Assembly: GCF_051020975.1 (NCBI RefSeq)
Contig: NC_135034.1
Location: 5,394,001-5,458,000 of the forward strand
Direction: 5' to 3'
Length of the DNA: 64,000 nt
DNA from: Osmia lignaria lignaria
Taxonomy: Eukaryota > Arthropoda > Insecta > Hymenoptera > Megachilidae
A program made the translations under genes and the position numbers. The notes under the pieces are model-generated. The model was not told the DNA's origin, did not search any database, and worked only from the letters and a program-made list of their open reading frames with translations. Below are positions 35,561 through 47,740 of the stretch, piece after piece; position 1 is the first letter of the stretch; every line of letters starts with the position of its first letter.

Positions 35561-37738
35561 ATGGGTATTAAAGGATTAACTAAATTCATAAGCAATCGCT
35601 CAGATCATTACCTAGAATATTACGAATTACATGATACGTATTTGGTAATTGATGGTGACAGTATTTGCTTTCAACTATATAATTCGTATGCGAACTGTAA
35701 TTGCATTTTTGGCGGCGATTATGATAAGTATGCACAATGTGTATCAGATTTCTTTGATAATCTGTTAAAATGTAACATAACGCCATTGGTTTTATTTGAT
35801 GGGGCTTATGAGAATAAGAAAATGAAAACTATTATATACAGAACTAGGCAAAGGATCCGTACAGCATCATCTTTTTGCCCTCTCAGTCAACGGAGAATGA
35901 AATTTTTCCCTCTATTTTTAACCAAAGTTTTCAAAAATGTTTTGAAAGAGAAAAATATTCGTTACATGCAATGTTTATTAGAGGCTGATAATGCTATAGC
36001 CTCGGTGGCAAAAATTTTGAATTGTCCTGTATTCAGCTATGATTCTGACTTCTACATATATGGATCATTATATATACCATTTAATACAGTAGATAATTAT
36101 GCAACCAAAAGTGGAACAGGAAAAGGCTATGTGATATGCTGTAAAATTTATAGAACTGAGCGCTTATTGAATTCTTTTAAAGGTTTAGATGAATCAATGT
36201 TACCACTGGCAGCGATACTCTTGGGTAACGATTATGTAAACCGTTCTACATTTAGAAACTTCTTTTATCATTTAAAACTACATGGAGTATCAAGGAGTAC
36301 ACATAATATCCAGCAACGTCGTATAGAAAAAACCTTCATTTGGTTAAGCAAATATACATTGGACAAAGCTGTTGCTGGAATTTTAAGTACATTAGATAAG
36401 CCTATACGACAAAGAATACTACACTTAATAGAGACTAACATAAACAGTTACATAAATGTATCTACTGAAATACTTACTCCATTAGGTTTCCCAAAAGACT
36501 ATGTTGCCCAAGTAAATAGCCATCATTTAAATAGAATTTTCAAATATAATGGAGATATTAATAGCTTAACATATATAGAAGAAATTGGTGAAAAAGATGG
36601 CATTGACACAAGTGAAGAAGAGGAAGAAGAAGAAATTGAAATAATGAATGAGTCTGAATCAATGTCCAGTAATGCACTTGTTAGTAATTTACCTGTATGG
36701 TTTATAAATGAATTTCTAATGGCTGAACAAGAGTCATATTTACTGGACTTAATAATTCGAGGTTTATATATTTGTTATGTACAAATAGAGGATTACAATT
36801 ATTCTTCGAGCATTATGATATGTTCAAGAATTATTAACGTTATATTTGCACTTCTAAAATCAGCAGTAAATGATGAAGTACATCATATGAGCTATATGAC
36901 CAGAGATGAAAATGAAGCCAATTTACTGGCACGTTTTGTAATAGAATGTACAGGAAGTATAGTTTCTTGTGCACTTCCATCTTTGGCTAATCTAAGAGAA
37001 GTTCCATTAACTATTAGAAGAGAGATTTTAAATGATACATTAGAAGTTTCAGATATGAAACATATAAATGAATTTCCATCAGAATGGATATTATATATAA
37101 TGTGTATAAAATATTGGATGAAGCACCCTAATCCTTCCAGATTATTTAATAGTTGTACATACTCCCTTTATGTCTGTATGTTATTTCATATAATAGACAT
37201 AAAAATAGGGAAATATAGAGATTTACACGATTTTCAACGTAAATATAGTAACAGACTTCAGGCTATAGAAGAGAAAAGAAAAGCAAATGGTTATAAACCA
37301 AATTATTCAATGAATATTACAGTTACTAAAGCCCTTAATGAAGTCGATCCTGATGATTGTATACTGGCAGCACCTTTTTTCATTTCTCATTTTAAAATGG
37401 ATACAACATTATATTCAAATCCAAAGAAATTTAATAAATTTATAGTTCACATATTTGCAGAGTTTCAAAATTGTTTAAAACATGGTATGGATTTGAATAC
37501 ACTTTTAGGAAAGCCTTATCCACCGGCTAATATTGCTAATTTATATAATGGTACCTTACTATACAATTTATCTACTAATTTTCAAGCACAGGATGATATT
37601 GAAAGATATATAAATACTGTGTTTCATAAATCACAAAGCCTTTTAAGGGTCTTTAATATATTTTTGGTGAAAATAAAACAGAAAGCTAAATCTCGCAGAA
37701 AGCATAAACGGTCCAAAATGAAATCAAAACTTGGATAA
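35561..37738 (+). CDS. ast: Asteroid (ASTE1-like XPG/FEN-family protein)
   Basis: A single uninterrupted frame of 725 residues. It begins MGIKGLTKFI and continues YLVIDGDSICFQLYN, the XPG N-terminal nuclease signature with its metal-binding Asp. An XPG-I-like block follows at about residues 140-170 (CLLEADNAIASVAK ... VFSYDSDFYIYG). The order of these blocks and the long divergent C-terminal part match the asteroid/ASTE1 family. In Drosophila, asteroid was linked to EGF-receptor signalling; vertebrate ASTE1 has been described as a DNA-end nuclease. An acidic stretch (DTSEEEEEEEIEI, about residues 348-360) and a basic tail (KQKAKSRRKHKRSKMKSK) are present, the latter likely a nuclear localisation signal. 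The gene has no introns, unlike its multi-exon neighbours, and is bracketed by two copies of a direct repeat. AATAAA for its transcript is at 37886-37891. Confidence 0.92.
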   Translation: MGIKGLTKFISNRSDHYLEYYELHDTYLVIDGDSICFQLYNSYANCNCIFGGDYDKYAQCVSDFFDNLLKCNITPLVLFDGAYENKKMKTIIYRTRQRIRTASSFCPLSQRRMKFFPLFLTKVFKNVLKEKNIRYMQCLLEADNAIASVAKILNCPVFSYDSDFYIYGSLYIPFNTVDNYATKSGTGKGYVICCKIYRTERLLNSFKGLDESMLPLAAILLGNDYVNRSTFRNFFYHLKLHGVSRSTHNIQQRRIEKTFIWLSKYTLDKAVAGILSTLDKPIRQRILHLIETNINSYINVSTEILTPLGFPKDYVAQVNSHHLNRIFKYNGDINSLTYIEEIGEKDGIDTSEEEEEEEIEIMNESESMSSNALVSNLPVWFINEFLMAEQESYLLDLIIRGLYICYVQIEDYNYSSSIMICSRIINVIFALLKSAVNDEVHHMSYMTRDENEANLLARFVIECTGSIVSCALPSLANLREVPLTIRREILNDTLEVSDMKHINEFPSEWILYIMCIKYWMKHPNPSRLFNSCTYSLYVCMLFHIIDIKIGKYRDLHDFQRKYSNRLQAIEEKRKANGYKPNYSMNITVTKALNEVDPDDCILAAPFFISHFKMDTTLYSNPKKFNKFIVHIFAEFQNCLKHGMDLNTLLGKPYPPANIANLYNGTLLYNLSTNFQAQDDIERYINTVFHKSQSLLRVFNIFLVKIKQKAKSRRKHKRSKMKSKLG

Positions 37739-37885
37739 AATTCATGATCCAAATAATCGATTTTGTTCATTTACTTTAAACTAAATACTTTACTGTAAAT
37801 ACTTTTTATATTTTATATAAAAGTTGAAACCCTACGAGTTGTATGTATATGCATATGTAATGTAACAAAGCGAGTGTAAAGTAAG

Positions 37886-37891
37886 AATAAA
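37886..37891 (+). promoter_or_regulatory. Polyadenylation signal AATAAA of asteroid
   Basis: AATAAA about 150 bases after the asteroid stop codon. Confidence 0.5.
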
Positions 37892-38142
37892 TTAAAGATT
37901 TATCGGTGTACAAATTTGCATTCGAGTTATTTCATTTTATTATACTATTTCTATTTCTTCTTGGAAATAGAACGTTTTCGCTTTTGATTTTTGCTTCGTG
38001 AAGTACTTGCTCTAGGATACTGGAAAGAATGTGTAATTAATTTCCATAATCATAACAAACTCAGGTGTAAGTGCGAAGAGTGGTAGAAAAAGGATTGGTA
38101 AGACAGGCACGAACTGTACTTTGTAAATGCACAACTAACTTT

Positions 38143-38226
38143 ATCTCGGGGTGTCTGGGACCCTTAAAGTCATAATCTCTCGAGAAGAAAGTCATTTCCA
38201 GTCCTTTTGTATCTTTAGTCACTGAT
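38143..38226 (+). repeat. Direct repeat downstream of asteroid, copy 2
   Basis: Same orientation as 35402-35486; over about 80 bp the copies are clearly similar but diverged. Located about 400 bases after the asteroid stop. Confidence 0.65.
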
Positions 38227-38876
38227 AATACAAACACGAAATCCTTTGGGTAAAATCGTATGAATGATACTATATATTCTCTAAGCTATAGTTCTTTAAA
38301 AGCGTGTGCATGAAGATGTAATATGAATTCTTTTGTTTCACTTCATTATTTAAAAAATTTGGGAAAATTACGAATATGATTCTTACGCAATAAATTGTTT
38401 AATGCATACATATTAAAGCTAAATTTCTTCGTACATATTATGAAATTATCACTGTCCTGAACCTTTGTATTGCTTATTTTTCGTAAAGTTATATTTTACG
38501 AAAAAGTAGTACTGAACAATACGTTGCTGAGCATGTAATTAATCAAAGAATATATGTTTGATTAAGAAATTGGTATCCTTAGCTCAAATTTTTAATTAAT
38601 TACAGTTCATAAATATCAAAGATTTTTAGTAATCTTTTTATTAACAATTCGCAAAAGATGAGAGGCGATAGGTGGTTGTAAAAGCGATTACGTAAAATTA
38701 TTAAAAGTTTGGGCTCAGGTATTTAAAATATCAGGTAAATTTGTAATTATATTAACCTGTTGGATATCTATCTTTCTTTGTAATTCGGAGCTTTCCTGAA
38801 TGCACCTGTCAAACAAGTTTAAAAGCTACCTTTACAAAAATGTATTTTCACCAGCGTCTCTCATTCGTTTAACGAG

Positions 38877-41800
38877 ATGTCGGATTCGAATTCGCCGAAA
38901 ACGGATGCAAGCAGTTCAAACCTTTCAGGAAATTTACGGCAGTTTCGATTTCAGAAGAAACAACTGAAACCGTCGAACATGTGTAAGGCTTTTTTTATTT
39001 TCGAATCATAATTTATAGGTCAATACAACTGGTGTCCATCTTTTGTTATGTTATTAAGAATACCCCTTTTACATGATTCCTATAATGTTACCTTTTGATT
39101 AAAAACTGATGGTTAATTATATTTTGATTTAAATAATAGATATAAAGGAGTATAGTATACTTCACAATTATTGGTTAGTTTATAATATATAATTATAAGC
39201 AAATGATCATGAATTAATTGTATTTTATTTTTTAAGCGGATGATGACAGCAATTTAGTATCTTCTGAGATTCAATTCAGACGTAAAGCAGTAAATGTAAT
39301 TGAAGACAGCGATAGCGATTCTGATAATGCCACTAAGAATGCGACATCTTCGAACCACAAGAATAAGGTATATGGAAATGCTATATTGTATCTTAACTTT
39401 ATTTAACTTAACTTTATGTAATTTTATAGGAACTAGATAAAAATACAAATTGGAACAGCGACGAGGGTGATGAAGATTCAAGGAACACTAGGAAGAGACC
39501 CTTGAAAGGATCTTCTGTATCCAATAAGAAAAAAAAAAGAAAATATAATCAAACCGAAGATGTTGACGTTGATTCAGATGAACAATGTTTTAAGGATAAA
39601 GTATTTGATAGGTATGTATCTAATAACCTAACAAGTATCGCTTATATTAATTTCTCTTTTACAATATTCACAGTGATGAAGATTCAGATATAGAAATATC
39701 TAACGAACTCACCGGTGATAAGAAAGCAGTTTTAGAATTCATGCAAAATGCTCTGACAACAGAGTTACTTTTAATGTCTCAGTGTTCTCAAAAGAAAACC
39801 AATGCTATCATAGAAGCAAGGCCATTCAAAGATTGGAGAGATTTAGTTCAGAAGTTTCAGAATAATAAATATTTAGATACAGAACTTTTGAATTCAGCTC
39901 AGGTAAATAATAGAAACTGACGGATTTTCAATTTTCTTATTTTAATTTCATTTCTAACGAAATAGGAATTATTGGCTACCAGACATGCGGTTGAAACTCT
40001 GATGAAAAAATGCCTCCGTTTATCTACAAATATTGAAAGGGCTGTAGCTGTGGGAGCATCAGCCATCACAAGTCAACCAAAAGGACTACCAGCAAATTTA
40101 AAATTAGCTTCGTATCAGATGGTTGGGTTAAATTGGCTTGCTGTGATGCATGCACAAAATGTTAACTGTATACTAGCGGATGAAATGGGTTTGGGAAAGA
40201 CAGTTCAGGTAATAGCCTTTCTTACGTATTTGAAGGAGGCTGGTCTTAAGGATGAAAAAGATGGACCACATTTAATTGTAGTTCCTAGTTCAACAATGGG
40301 TAAGTAGACATTGGTAGATCATTTTTAATTTTTACTGCTTCTGTTTGTAATTATTCTTCAATTCGTATAGAAAACTGGAAAAACGAGTTAGAGAGATGGT
40401 CACCTGGGTTGAACGTTGTACAGTATTATGGTTCTCAGGAAGAACGAAAAGAAATGAGATTAGGTTGGCGAAACGGAGATCTGGATGATGTCGATGTTTT
40501 GTTAACGACGTATAATTTAATTAGCAGTACACCAGAAGAACGGAGATTGTTTCGTGTTATGCCTCTCGGTTATGTTATTTTTGACGAGGCTCATATGTTA
40601 AAGAACATGAGTACCATCAGATACGAAAACCTTGTTAGAATTAATGTACGTATCTGTTTCACTAAGTACATTTTTCTAACTAAATAGCAATGCGCAATTA
40701 CTATTATAGGCAAAACATCGAATTCTATTAACGGGTACTCCACTACAAAATAATCTGTTGGAACTTATGTCGTTGCTGATATTCGTAATGCCTTCGCTGT
40801 TTGCTGGTAAACAAGCTGATTTAAAAAGTTTGTTTTCAAAGAACCCCGTGAGTACAAAGTGATTTAACAATAGTTGCAATAAATATAAAAGCAAATGGTG
40901 TTTTACATGTTTTAGAAAATTCCAGCAGTTAAAAAGGATGGCGAACAGCCATTATTTGAACAGGAACAAGTTAAAAATGCAAAGCAAATTATGAGACCGT
41001 TCGTACTTCGTCGATTGAAGTCTGAAGTTCTTCAAGACTTGCCGAAAAAAAGCGAACGAGTAATAAAATGTCCATTGACGAAAAAGCAAAAGAAACTGTA
41101 CACAAATTTAGTTGCTGAGTTTTCAGCCGAAGCGGACCAAAGCACCGAAGTTAATGGTATTGGAATGATGATGCAGCTGAGAAAGCTTGCTAACCATCCG
41201 CTCTTAGTGCGGGATTATTACAATGATTCCAAGTTAAAAGTAAACTCAGAATTTCAATATTTATTAGAAATCTTCTAATGTTATTAATTCATAACGTACA
41301 TAATTTTCTGTCAGATAATATCAAGTAGATTAGCAAAGGAACAAGCGTACAAGCAAAAGAATGCCGATTATATATTTGAGGATTTACAATGGATGTCAGA
41401 CTACCAAATAAATCAGTTAACAAGGACGTATAAGAGTTTAGCTGGATTAGGGTTACCACAGGAACTTATTCCAGAAGCTGGAAAGTTAAAAATATTGGAC
41501 AAGATGTTACCAAAGCTCAAAAAAGAAGGTCACCGTGTATTGATCTTCAGTCAATTCACCATGGTATTAGATATACTAGAAGAATATCTAACAATCGGAG
41601 GGCAAAAATATTTAAGGTTTGTTTGAATTTTGTTTGTATCAAAGTTCTTCAATTTTCAGTTATGTTAATATTTTCAACAGATTGGACGGTAGCACTCCAG
41701 TAACAGATAGACAGGATTTGATAAACGAGTATACGGAAGATGATAGTATATTTATATTTTTATTATCTACAAAAGCTGGAGGTTTAGGGATCAACTTAAC

Positions 41801-42273
41801 AGCTGCAGATACCGTTATAATACATGATATTGACTTTAATCCATATAATGATAAGCAAGCAGAAGATCGTTGTCATAGAGTAGGCCAAAAGAGGTAATCA
41901 CTGCTTATACTAATTATTATATAACAGTATAAGGATTATGATTGTATTTTTAGACCGGTTACTATAATGAGATTATTGGGCGAAGGTACTATAGAAGAAG
42001 GCATGTATGAAATAGCTCAGGACAAATTACATCTTGAACAACAAATTACAGATGAAGGAGGTAAGTGCCATACATTTTTTGTTTGTTATTTAATTGCAAG
42101 AGTAACATTTATTCGCAGAAAATGAGAGCGCAGATAAAAAGAGTGTACTGAAGTTACTTAAGATGACATTGGGATTGGATCACAATAGATCCTTATCTCT
42201 GTCACCAGTAAAAAATGCAAGAACGAGTAACGGATTATTGAATAGTGAAGCGAAATGTAATATAGAATTTTAA
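38877..42273 (+). CDS. Smarcad1: SMARCAD1 / Etl1-type SNF2 chromatin remodeller
   Basis: Twelve exons (38877-38982, 39237-39367, 39430-39611, 39674-39902, 39966-40299, 40371-40645, 40710-40847, 40916-41239, 41315-41616, 41681-41893, 41954-42060, 42119-42273) encode 831 residues. The N-terminal 210 residues are acidic and basic by turns (SDSDSDNA, KKKKRKYN); I could not identify a CUE domain by eye. The SNF2 ATPase core carries SYQMVGLNWLAVMHAQNVNC, Walker A DEMGLGKT (about 288-295), FDEAHMLKN (DEAH at about 399), LLTGTPLQNN, LSTKAGGLGINLTAADTVI and DRCHRVGQKR (about 736-745, motif VI). ATPases of this subfamily slide and evict nucleosomes and act in heterochromatin maintenance and DNA-end resection. 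DEAHMLKNM and the short insertion between lobes favour SMARCAD1 over ISWI/CHD types. Two further candidate exons downstream could give another C-terminus. Confidence 0.95.
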
Positions 42274-42575
42274 AATTAATATTTTACTTAAACCATATTT
42301 TTTACTAGTGAAAAGATTTGCATCGTTTTTTATATATATGTATATGCATTCTTCAAGTATGTGACAGTGCTGTTGCAGTTTTGCAACACGTTGAACTTCT
42401 TTAATTTGAAGGAATTTGCGTATACAATTTTAAATGAACTTACTTGTGAAATTCTATAATCTATTTGTACATCATGATTCTATTTGTACACATAGATATC
42501 CGTAATTTTTTATTTTATTTTCTGTTTAATACATGTGTTATATCTTACTCATGTACTTTTACTATAAAGTTTAAG

Positions 42576-42736
42576 AAAGTGATGAAGACTGCACAACTCC
42601 CAGTGAGAAAAAAATAGTGAATACTGGAAACTATACGAACAATTGTACGTTAAAATATTTCTTTTCATATTATTTTGCTCACATTCCTTAACAAATTTAT
42701 TGTACAGACACTAAAGATACTACGCATCGGAGTTAA
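42576..42736 (+). other. Possible alternative C-terminal exons of SMARCAD1
   Basis: After an acceptor-like TTTAAG, 42576-42644 is open in one frame (SDEDCTTPSEKKIV then NTGNYTNN) and ends at a GTACGT donor. A TTGTACAG acceptor at 42707 leads to 42708-42736 (YTKDTTHRS then stop) in the matching phase. A donor at 42227 (after ACGA) in the last annotated exon has the phase needed to join. The peptide is short and its acceptor is weak, so this may be untranslated 3' UTR. Confidence 0.3.
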
Positions 42737-42788
42737 TTTATTATCGTATAATACATGTATTTGTACTCAATTAAAATTTGATCATTGT

Positions 42789-42794
42789 AATAAA
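42789..42794 (+). promoter_or_regulatory. Polyadenylation signal AATAAA of SMARCAD1
   Basis: AATAAA downstream of both the annotated stop and the candidate alternative exons, before the convergent ABHD gene. Confidence 0.4.
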
Positions 42795-43448
42795 CAGTGT
42801 ATGTTAATTCCCTAACGATTAAGTAAATTAGATATTGTTAACAGTAATAAAATCAAGCATTTGAAAATAAATTATGAATTTGTATTTATGTCGTGTTAAT
42901 CTTTTAAAACCCGAAATTCTTACAATAAGATTTACATCCCGTCCTCGAAAGAAGTTGTAGTAAAGTCCATCTATACGCTAAAAGATTATTTCCTAATTGG
43001 ATTGAAAATAAAGCTGAGGATCGAAAACAATGCAAAAATATAAAATTAAAATATTATTTATTTCTGTCCAAATCTATGTATCAATTACCACGGTTTTGTA
43101 GTAAACACGTGTCATGTTAAAAATAAATTATAACATTACTATATTGTAATAGTAATAAACGAATGTGCGTTTTTGGTACCTAAAACACGTTTACGTATAC
43201 GTGTAAAAAAATTATACACCTATATTATTAGAAGCTAATACGTCTTAGGTCGGTAACAGGAATATCATTAAAAAAAAAGCTATGAAAATTCTGTATCCCT
43301 TAACACTATTACATCACATGTGCGATACCCTGAATACGATTAATCATGGCACGTGATTGGTTTTTTTTTTTTATGCGGTGGCCAAACATAAACGGAACAT
43401 TTGCTAAGAATATTCGTAGATGAACTTGCAATTAAATTTGTAAGTTCG

Positions 43449-46400
43449 TCATAACACCTGGCGATCCACATCGGTAATGAACAATGCAGCGAAAAATTGG
43501 GAGAATAATTTACCCATGTATTGTTCTTCTTTCACTGGCCACACTCCTTCTAAGAAACCTATATGACCGCCACGCGATGTCACCACGACAGCTACGTTCT
43601 TCGTTTCTGATATTTCCTTCAGAGGAATGGCTAAACATTAATGAAAAGAATTTAATTAGTTTGAAGAAATCCAACGAACCTGATTCACACCATGTTGAAT
43701 AAAAAATTAAATTTGATTATTTCTATTTGTCTCTATGTCTTTGTGTTAGATGTGAGTAACAAGCGCATCGGGTCGATATGGTATTAAGACGATACGCAAA
43801 CTTATATTACCATGAACAGGTTGGAATGGGTCGTCGGCAGCGCTGAGGCACAATAATGGTACATCAATCAAATGCAATTTGTCGTGTATGGTTGCGTTTG
43901 AATAGTACTCCTCCACGTCTTTGTAGCCAAATTGTTTCACCGTGAAATGCGAATCAAATTCTCGTACGGTTTGACTCTTAAAGGTAATAGAAAATATTAT
44001 ATTTAATTCAGCGGATGATTGTATACGTTGATAAGAAGAGATTTAGATAAGCTTACTTTCAGAAGTAATTCAATATCTACATCGAACATTCCGGTTTCCG
44101 ATGAGTAATGCAAACGTTGTATATTCTTGCGTAGCGTGCCAGCCAAATATTTATTTATCATCAAATTGAAATAATTCTCTTCCGTGTTTTTCGTCGCAGC
44201 GAAAACATTCCATGGCACAGAGATTAGAAAGCATCCTCTTAATTTATTCCTTGCCATTACTCCTTGTTGCGCTAAATAATTACCTAATATTAATCTGAAA
44301 ACAAATCACACAATATGTACATTGAATCTATTTAATTATATTTTTATGAAGTATAATAATAATTATTTTTTAAGGAAAGAATTTTATTACCCTCCCATCG
44401 AGATGCCCGTCGCTCCAAGAGGTACATGAGGATAAATTTTCTTTACATGCTCGATAACCTCTGATAAATCGTCGCTGTTTGCAGCACAGTACATCCGTGG
44501 AGTCTGGAATAATTATACGATTATCCCTGGTAAATTTCTGTTTCTATTCTTGCAACGCGCTAATTCTTAGACTGTATTTAAACGTCTGATTTCTGATAGG
44601 CGTTAATAAAGTATTCAAAGTACTCTATTTAATTTTTTTATTACCTTTAATTCTACGCCTCCCAGTCCCCTGTTGTTGAAGATTACACATCGTATCCCGA
44701 CTTTTTTCGCGGACGAGACAAGACATTTGATGTACTCCGCTTGACTCGCACCGGTGAGTCCTGGCAAGATGATCACGATGGGAGATGTAACGGAGCATCC
44801 CTCTTCCGCCCAGTCCAAAGCCACTTCACCCCCATCCGACAGGGTCAGGATCTCCCTGCGAGACGATAGATTAATTAGAAGGAAAGTAAAAAAATAGGAA
44901 GCAATAATTAGCACGCATTCGTATCAATTAGCACGGTGACTAACTTACCAACCTGCGATAATTAATGAGCGGTAGGATTCGTGATCTCAGAAGACTAGCT
45001 ATAATGGTCTGCGCCCTCGATTCGAAACACCATAGGGTTGGCCAGAATTTATTTCTCACTAGTGGTACCTGTTCCTCGAGAAACGATCGAAACGGTCCAT
45101 GGGCGCATACTAGCATCGGCGTCTGAAAGTCATTTAGGAAGGTTGTACATAGTATAGTCATCGATTCATCGACCGAAATGAATGATCGAATGATTAAGCG
45201 TTGAAACAGTACGTCATAGGAAACATTGAAAGCATACGTAATTTACGATGTTAATATATATTAACATCGCTGCTGTATCGTATACTTATTTTCCATTACA
45301 CAATTATTTCTTGCAATTTCAATTTTGATCTTATTTAATCATGTTATATACAAATTTGTTAATGTATGTACTGAATAATTAATAAATTAATGAATAATAA
45401 GTATTCAAAAAGAAACTGTCATTAAAAAAAAAACAGAAACCAAGGATTTGAACCGCGGACTTCTCGATAGTGAGTTATACGTTTAACCACGGAGCTATTT
45501 CCACGTGTGCGTTTGTTATACTTTAGAATGTAAGGCGTAACTAACTTTAATTGTTAATATCTTAAATAATTAGTCGTTTGCCCCCAAAATGGGATATGGC
45601 AGAGTTTCATTAATAAGTAAGCGTAACACATGGGTAGTTCCCCTGGTTAATTCTTTTCCCGCGTTTGTTCCCCACCCGCCATCTTATGAAAATGAAAATA
45701 TCTTCTTTCAATGAAACTCATGCAAGTTTGGCAAGGTAACGGAACAACCTACATATTATTCGTTATTGATCTTCTGTAACAGTGAAAGATCAAGAAAGAA
45801 TTTTTAGGAATATTACTTTTCAATTTCTCTATTCGATCTCCACGATTGGTACCGTCCTTAACCTCATCCACTATTCTCAGCATGTTCGTGACATTTTAAA
45901 AGAGCGAAAGACACTTCTGTCAAGCTGCAAAAATGAATGAAACTTTGCCTCGCTTGTTCACCGAGAAATTACATATGTACATACACCAATGAGTCCGTCT
46001 ATTCAACATCGCATTATTCTTGACGAATGGCTATTTGGTGAACGCCGCGATGTTACCTGTTCAGGCGTGTGCGTGCACTGCGCGCGCAATTCGTCCGGGG
46101 CAAGTGCCTCGGAGTTTTAAGGTCAAATTAATAAATCGTGCAACTCCTCGTGGCTCGTATAAACTATGAAGGGTCGTGTCAGAGTTCGGCTATTCGTATC
46201 GCGGAAATCCTGATAATATATCGGTCTAACGGTATCCATAGCTTTGGCGTCTTAATCATGCGATAAGGAGAACAAGATATCTGAAATTGCGTAGTGTGAT
46301 CATATTTCAATTGTTTGCAAAAAAAAAAAAAAAATTCATTTTCTATGATAATCGTCAACAAAGAAAATTGCTTTCGTTAATTAGATTGTTATCTATAATT

Positions 46401-47270
46401 TCTATAACCTTGTCATTTTCTTGCGTGAGAATTACAATATTGAGGTCAACGAGTGATCAAACAATAGTCGTGAGATAGTATCATGGAGTTATTTAATTCC
46501 GCGCTTTCGATTACATCCATTACCGATCGCAAATCAAGAGACGTTAGATAATTAAGACTCATTCCACGTCCACGTGTCAATAAACCTTTTATTGTTTCGG
46601 TAATGAATAGAAGACTCCAGAATTTGCAGCGAAATTCATCATTATTATTTTTAAGCGACACACATGTAATAGACTGAAGCATGATACATGCGTGACTCTG
46701 AATCAAATGAAAGTGATTGATGTTAATAAAGGTTAAAAGTCTATAGATAACCGATAACTGTTCCTATGTAGTCTAATTAGAAATTTACAATTAAATATAA
46801 ACAATGTTATTATACAGACGATAAAACGACAGAGATAAATAAGAGAATTTCAAATATTATTCAAATTACAACATTTTTAATTCCAATTTCGTAATTTATT
46901 ATCAAATCGTTCATTTGCGAAATAGAAATGTTTTTCTTTCGTAATTCTTGAATAAAATCTGTTTTATGGGTCGAAAGTAAGTACTTCTTAAACACCTGGC
47001 AATTATTAAAACGTTCAATGTATTAACACGTTCCGGTCGTTGATTTTGTATCGCTTATCATTCTGTCGTTTTAATTTCGCGAACGATTCACGAACGATTG
47101 CGAACTTTCTGTACAGAATGTAACTAAATGAACGAGAAACAGCGAGGGAGATACGTTAGCTTACTCACTTTGACAACTTCGAAAAGATAATAGATGCAAA
47201 ATCCGGCGCCCAGTAGCGCCCCGTAGTAGACCGTCGGAATGTCGAGAAGTGATTCGAACAGATTCAGCAT
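43449..47270 (-). CDS. ABHD1/ABHD3-type alpha/beta-hydrolase (phospholipase)
   Basis: Seven exons (47270-47169, 45122-44953, 44855-44645, 44503-44391, 44294-44057, 43976-43811, 43630-43449) encode 393 residues. Exon 1 encodes a single membrane-anchor helix (YYGALLGAGFCIYYLFEVV). The hydrolase core shows VIILPGLTGAS (oxyanion side), CVIFNNRGLGG, the nucleophile elbow GATGISMGG (Ser about 196), LCLSAADDPFQP (acid Asp near 326) and TSRGGHIGF (His about 356). Length and motif order match ABHD1/ABHD3 and the yeast EEB1/EHT1-like group. ABHD3 cleaves phosphatidylcholines carrying medium-chain or oxidised acyl groups; the substrate here is inferred only. Intron 1 is about 2 kb, long for this neighbourhood, and contains a tRNA-like sequence. 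The exon 2 donor is best read as GTTGGT, the only one that keeps the frame. Confidence 0.92.
45433..45504 (-). tRNA. tRNA-like sequence (degenerate; pseudogene or SINE head)
   Basis: On the minus strand the A-box-like TAGCTCCGTGG and the B box GGTTCAAATCC are correctly spaced about 33 bases apart, and ten T follow as a Pol III terminator. Acceptor ends GTGGAAA and TTTCTGT pair only with several G-T wobbles. The D and anticodon stems do not fold well, so no anticodon is assigned. It lies in intron 1 of the ABHD gene. It is probably a tRNA pseudogene or the head of a tRNA-derived SINE. Confidence 0.4.
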
Positions 47271-47740
47271 CGTTACACTCTATCGATACGTTAAACAGAC
47301 TGGCTACACAGGTGGAACACGATGTGAACGGCGGTGATTGTCAGGATCGTTGACAATCTTCGCCCGTCGAATGTCGGTAGCCAACAAAACCGATCGCCAA
47401 GCTTTCGAACAGACTCGTGCGACCGCGCGCATGACGTTCAAATAATTGAACAGTCAAGTAGTTTACTAGCCGAGTGACCGGTACAACCGCGTTCAAAGAT
47501 AGCCCCTCTCAGTTAAGGGGAAGCGTAGGAGAAGGAGCCACCCACTACACGCGCTTTGATTTATAAAAAATAGGTTAAAACTTCTGTCATCGCGAGAAGT
47601 GAATGGCTTCTTTCCTTATATTCATGTACATTCGGGTGCATCGTAGGCTTCCTTTGGTATAAAGAGGAATCTCTCATTTTCAGTCTTTAGAGAGAGCCTA
47701 CTTTATAACCTCCTTTCCTCCCGCGTAAAGAAAATGGTTG

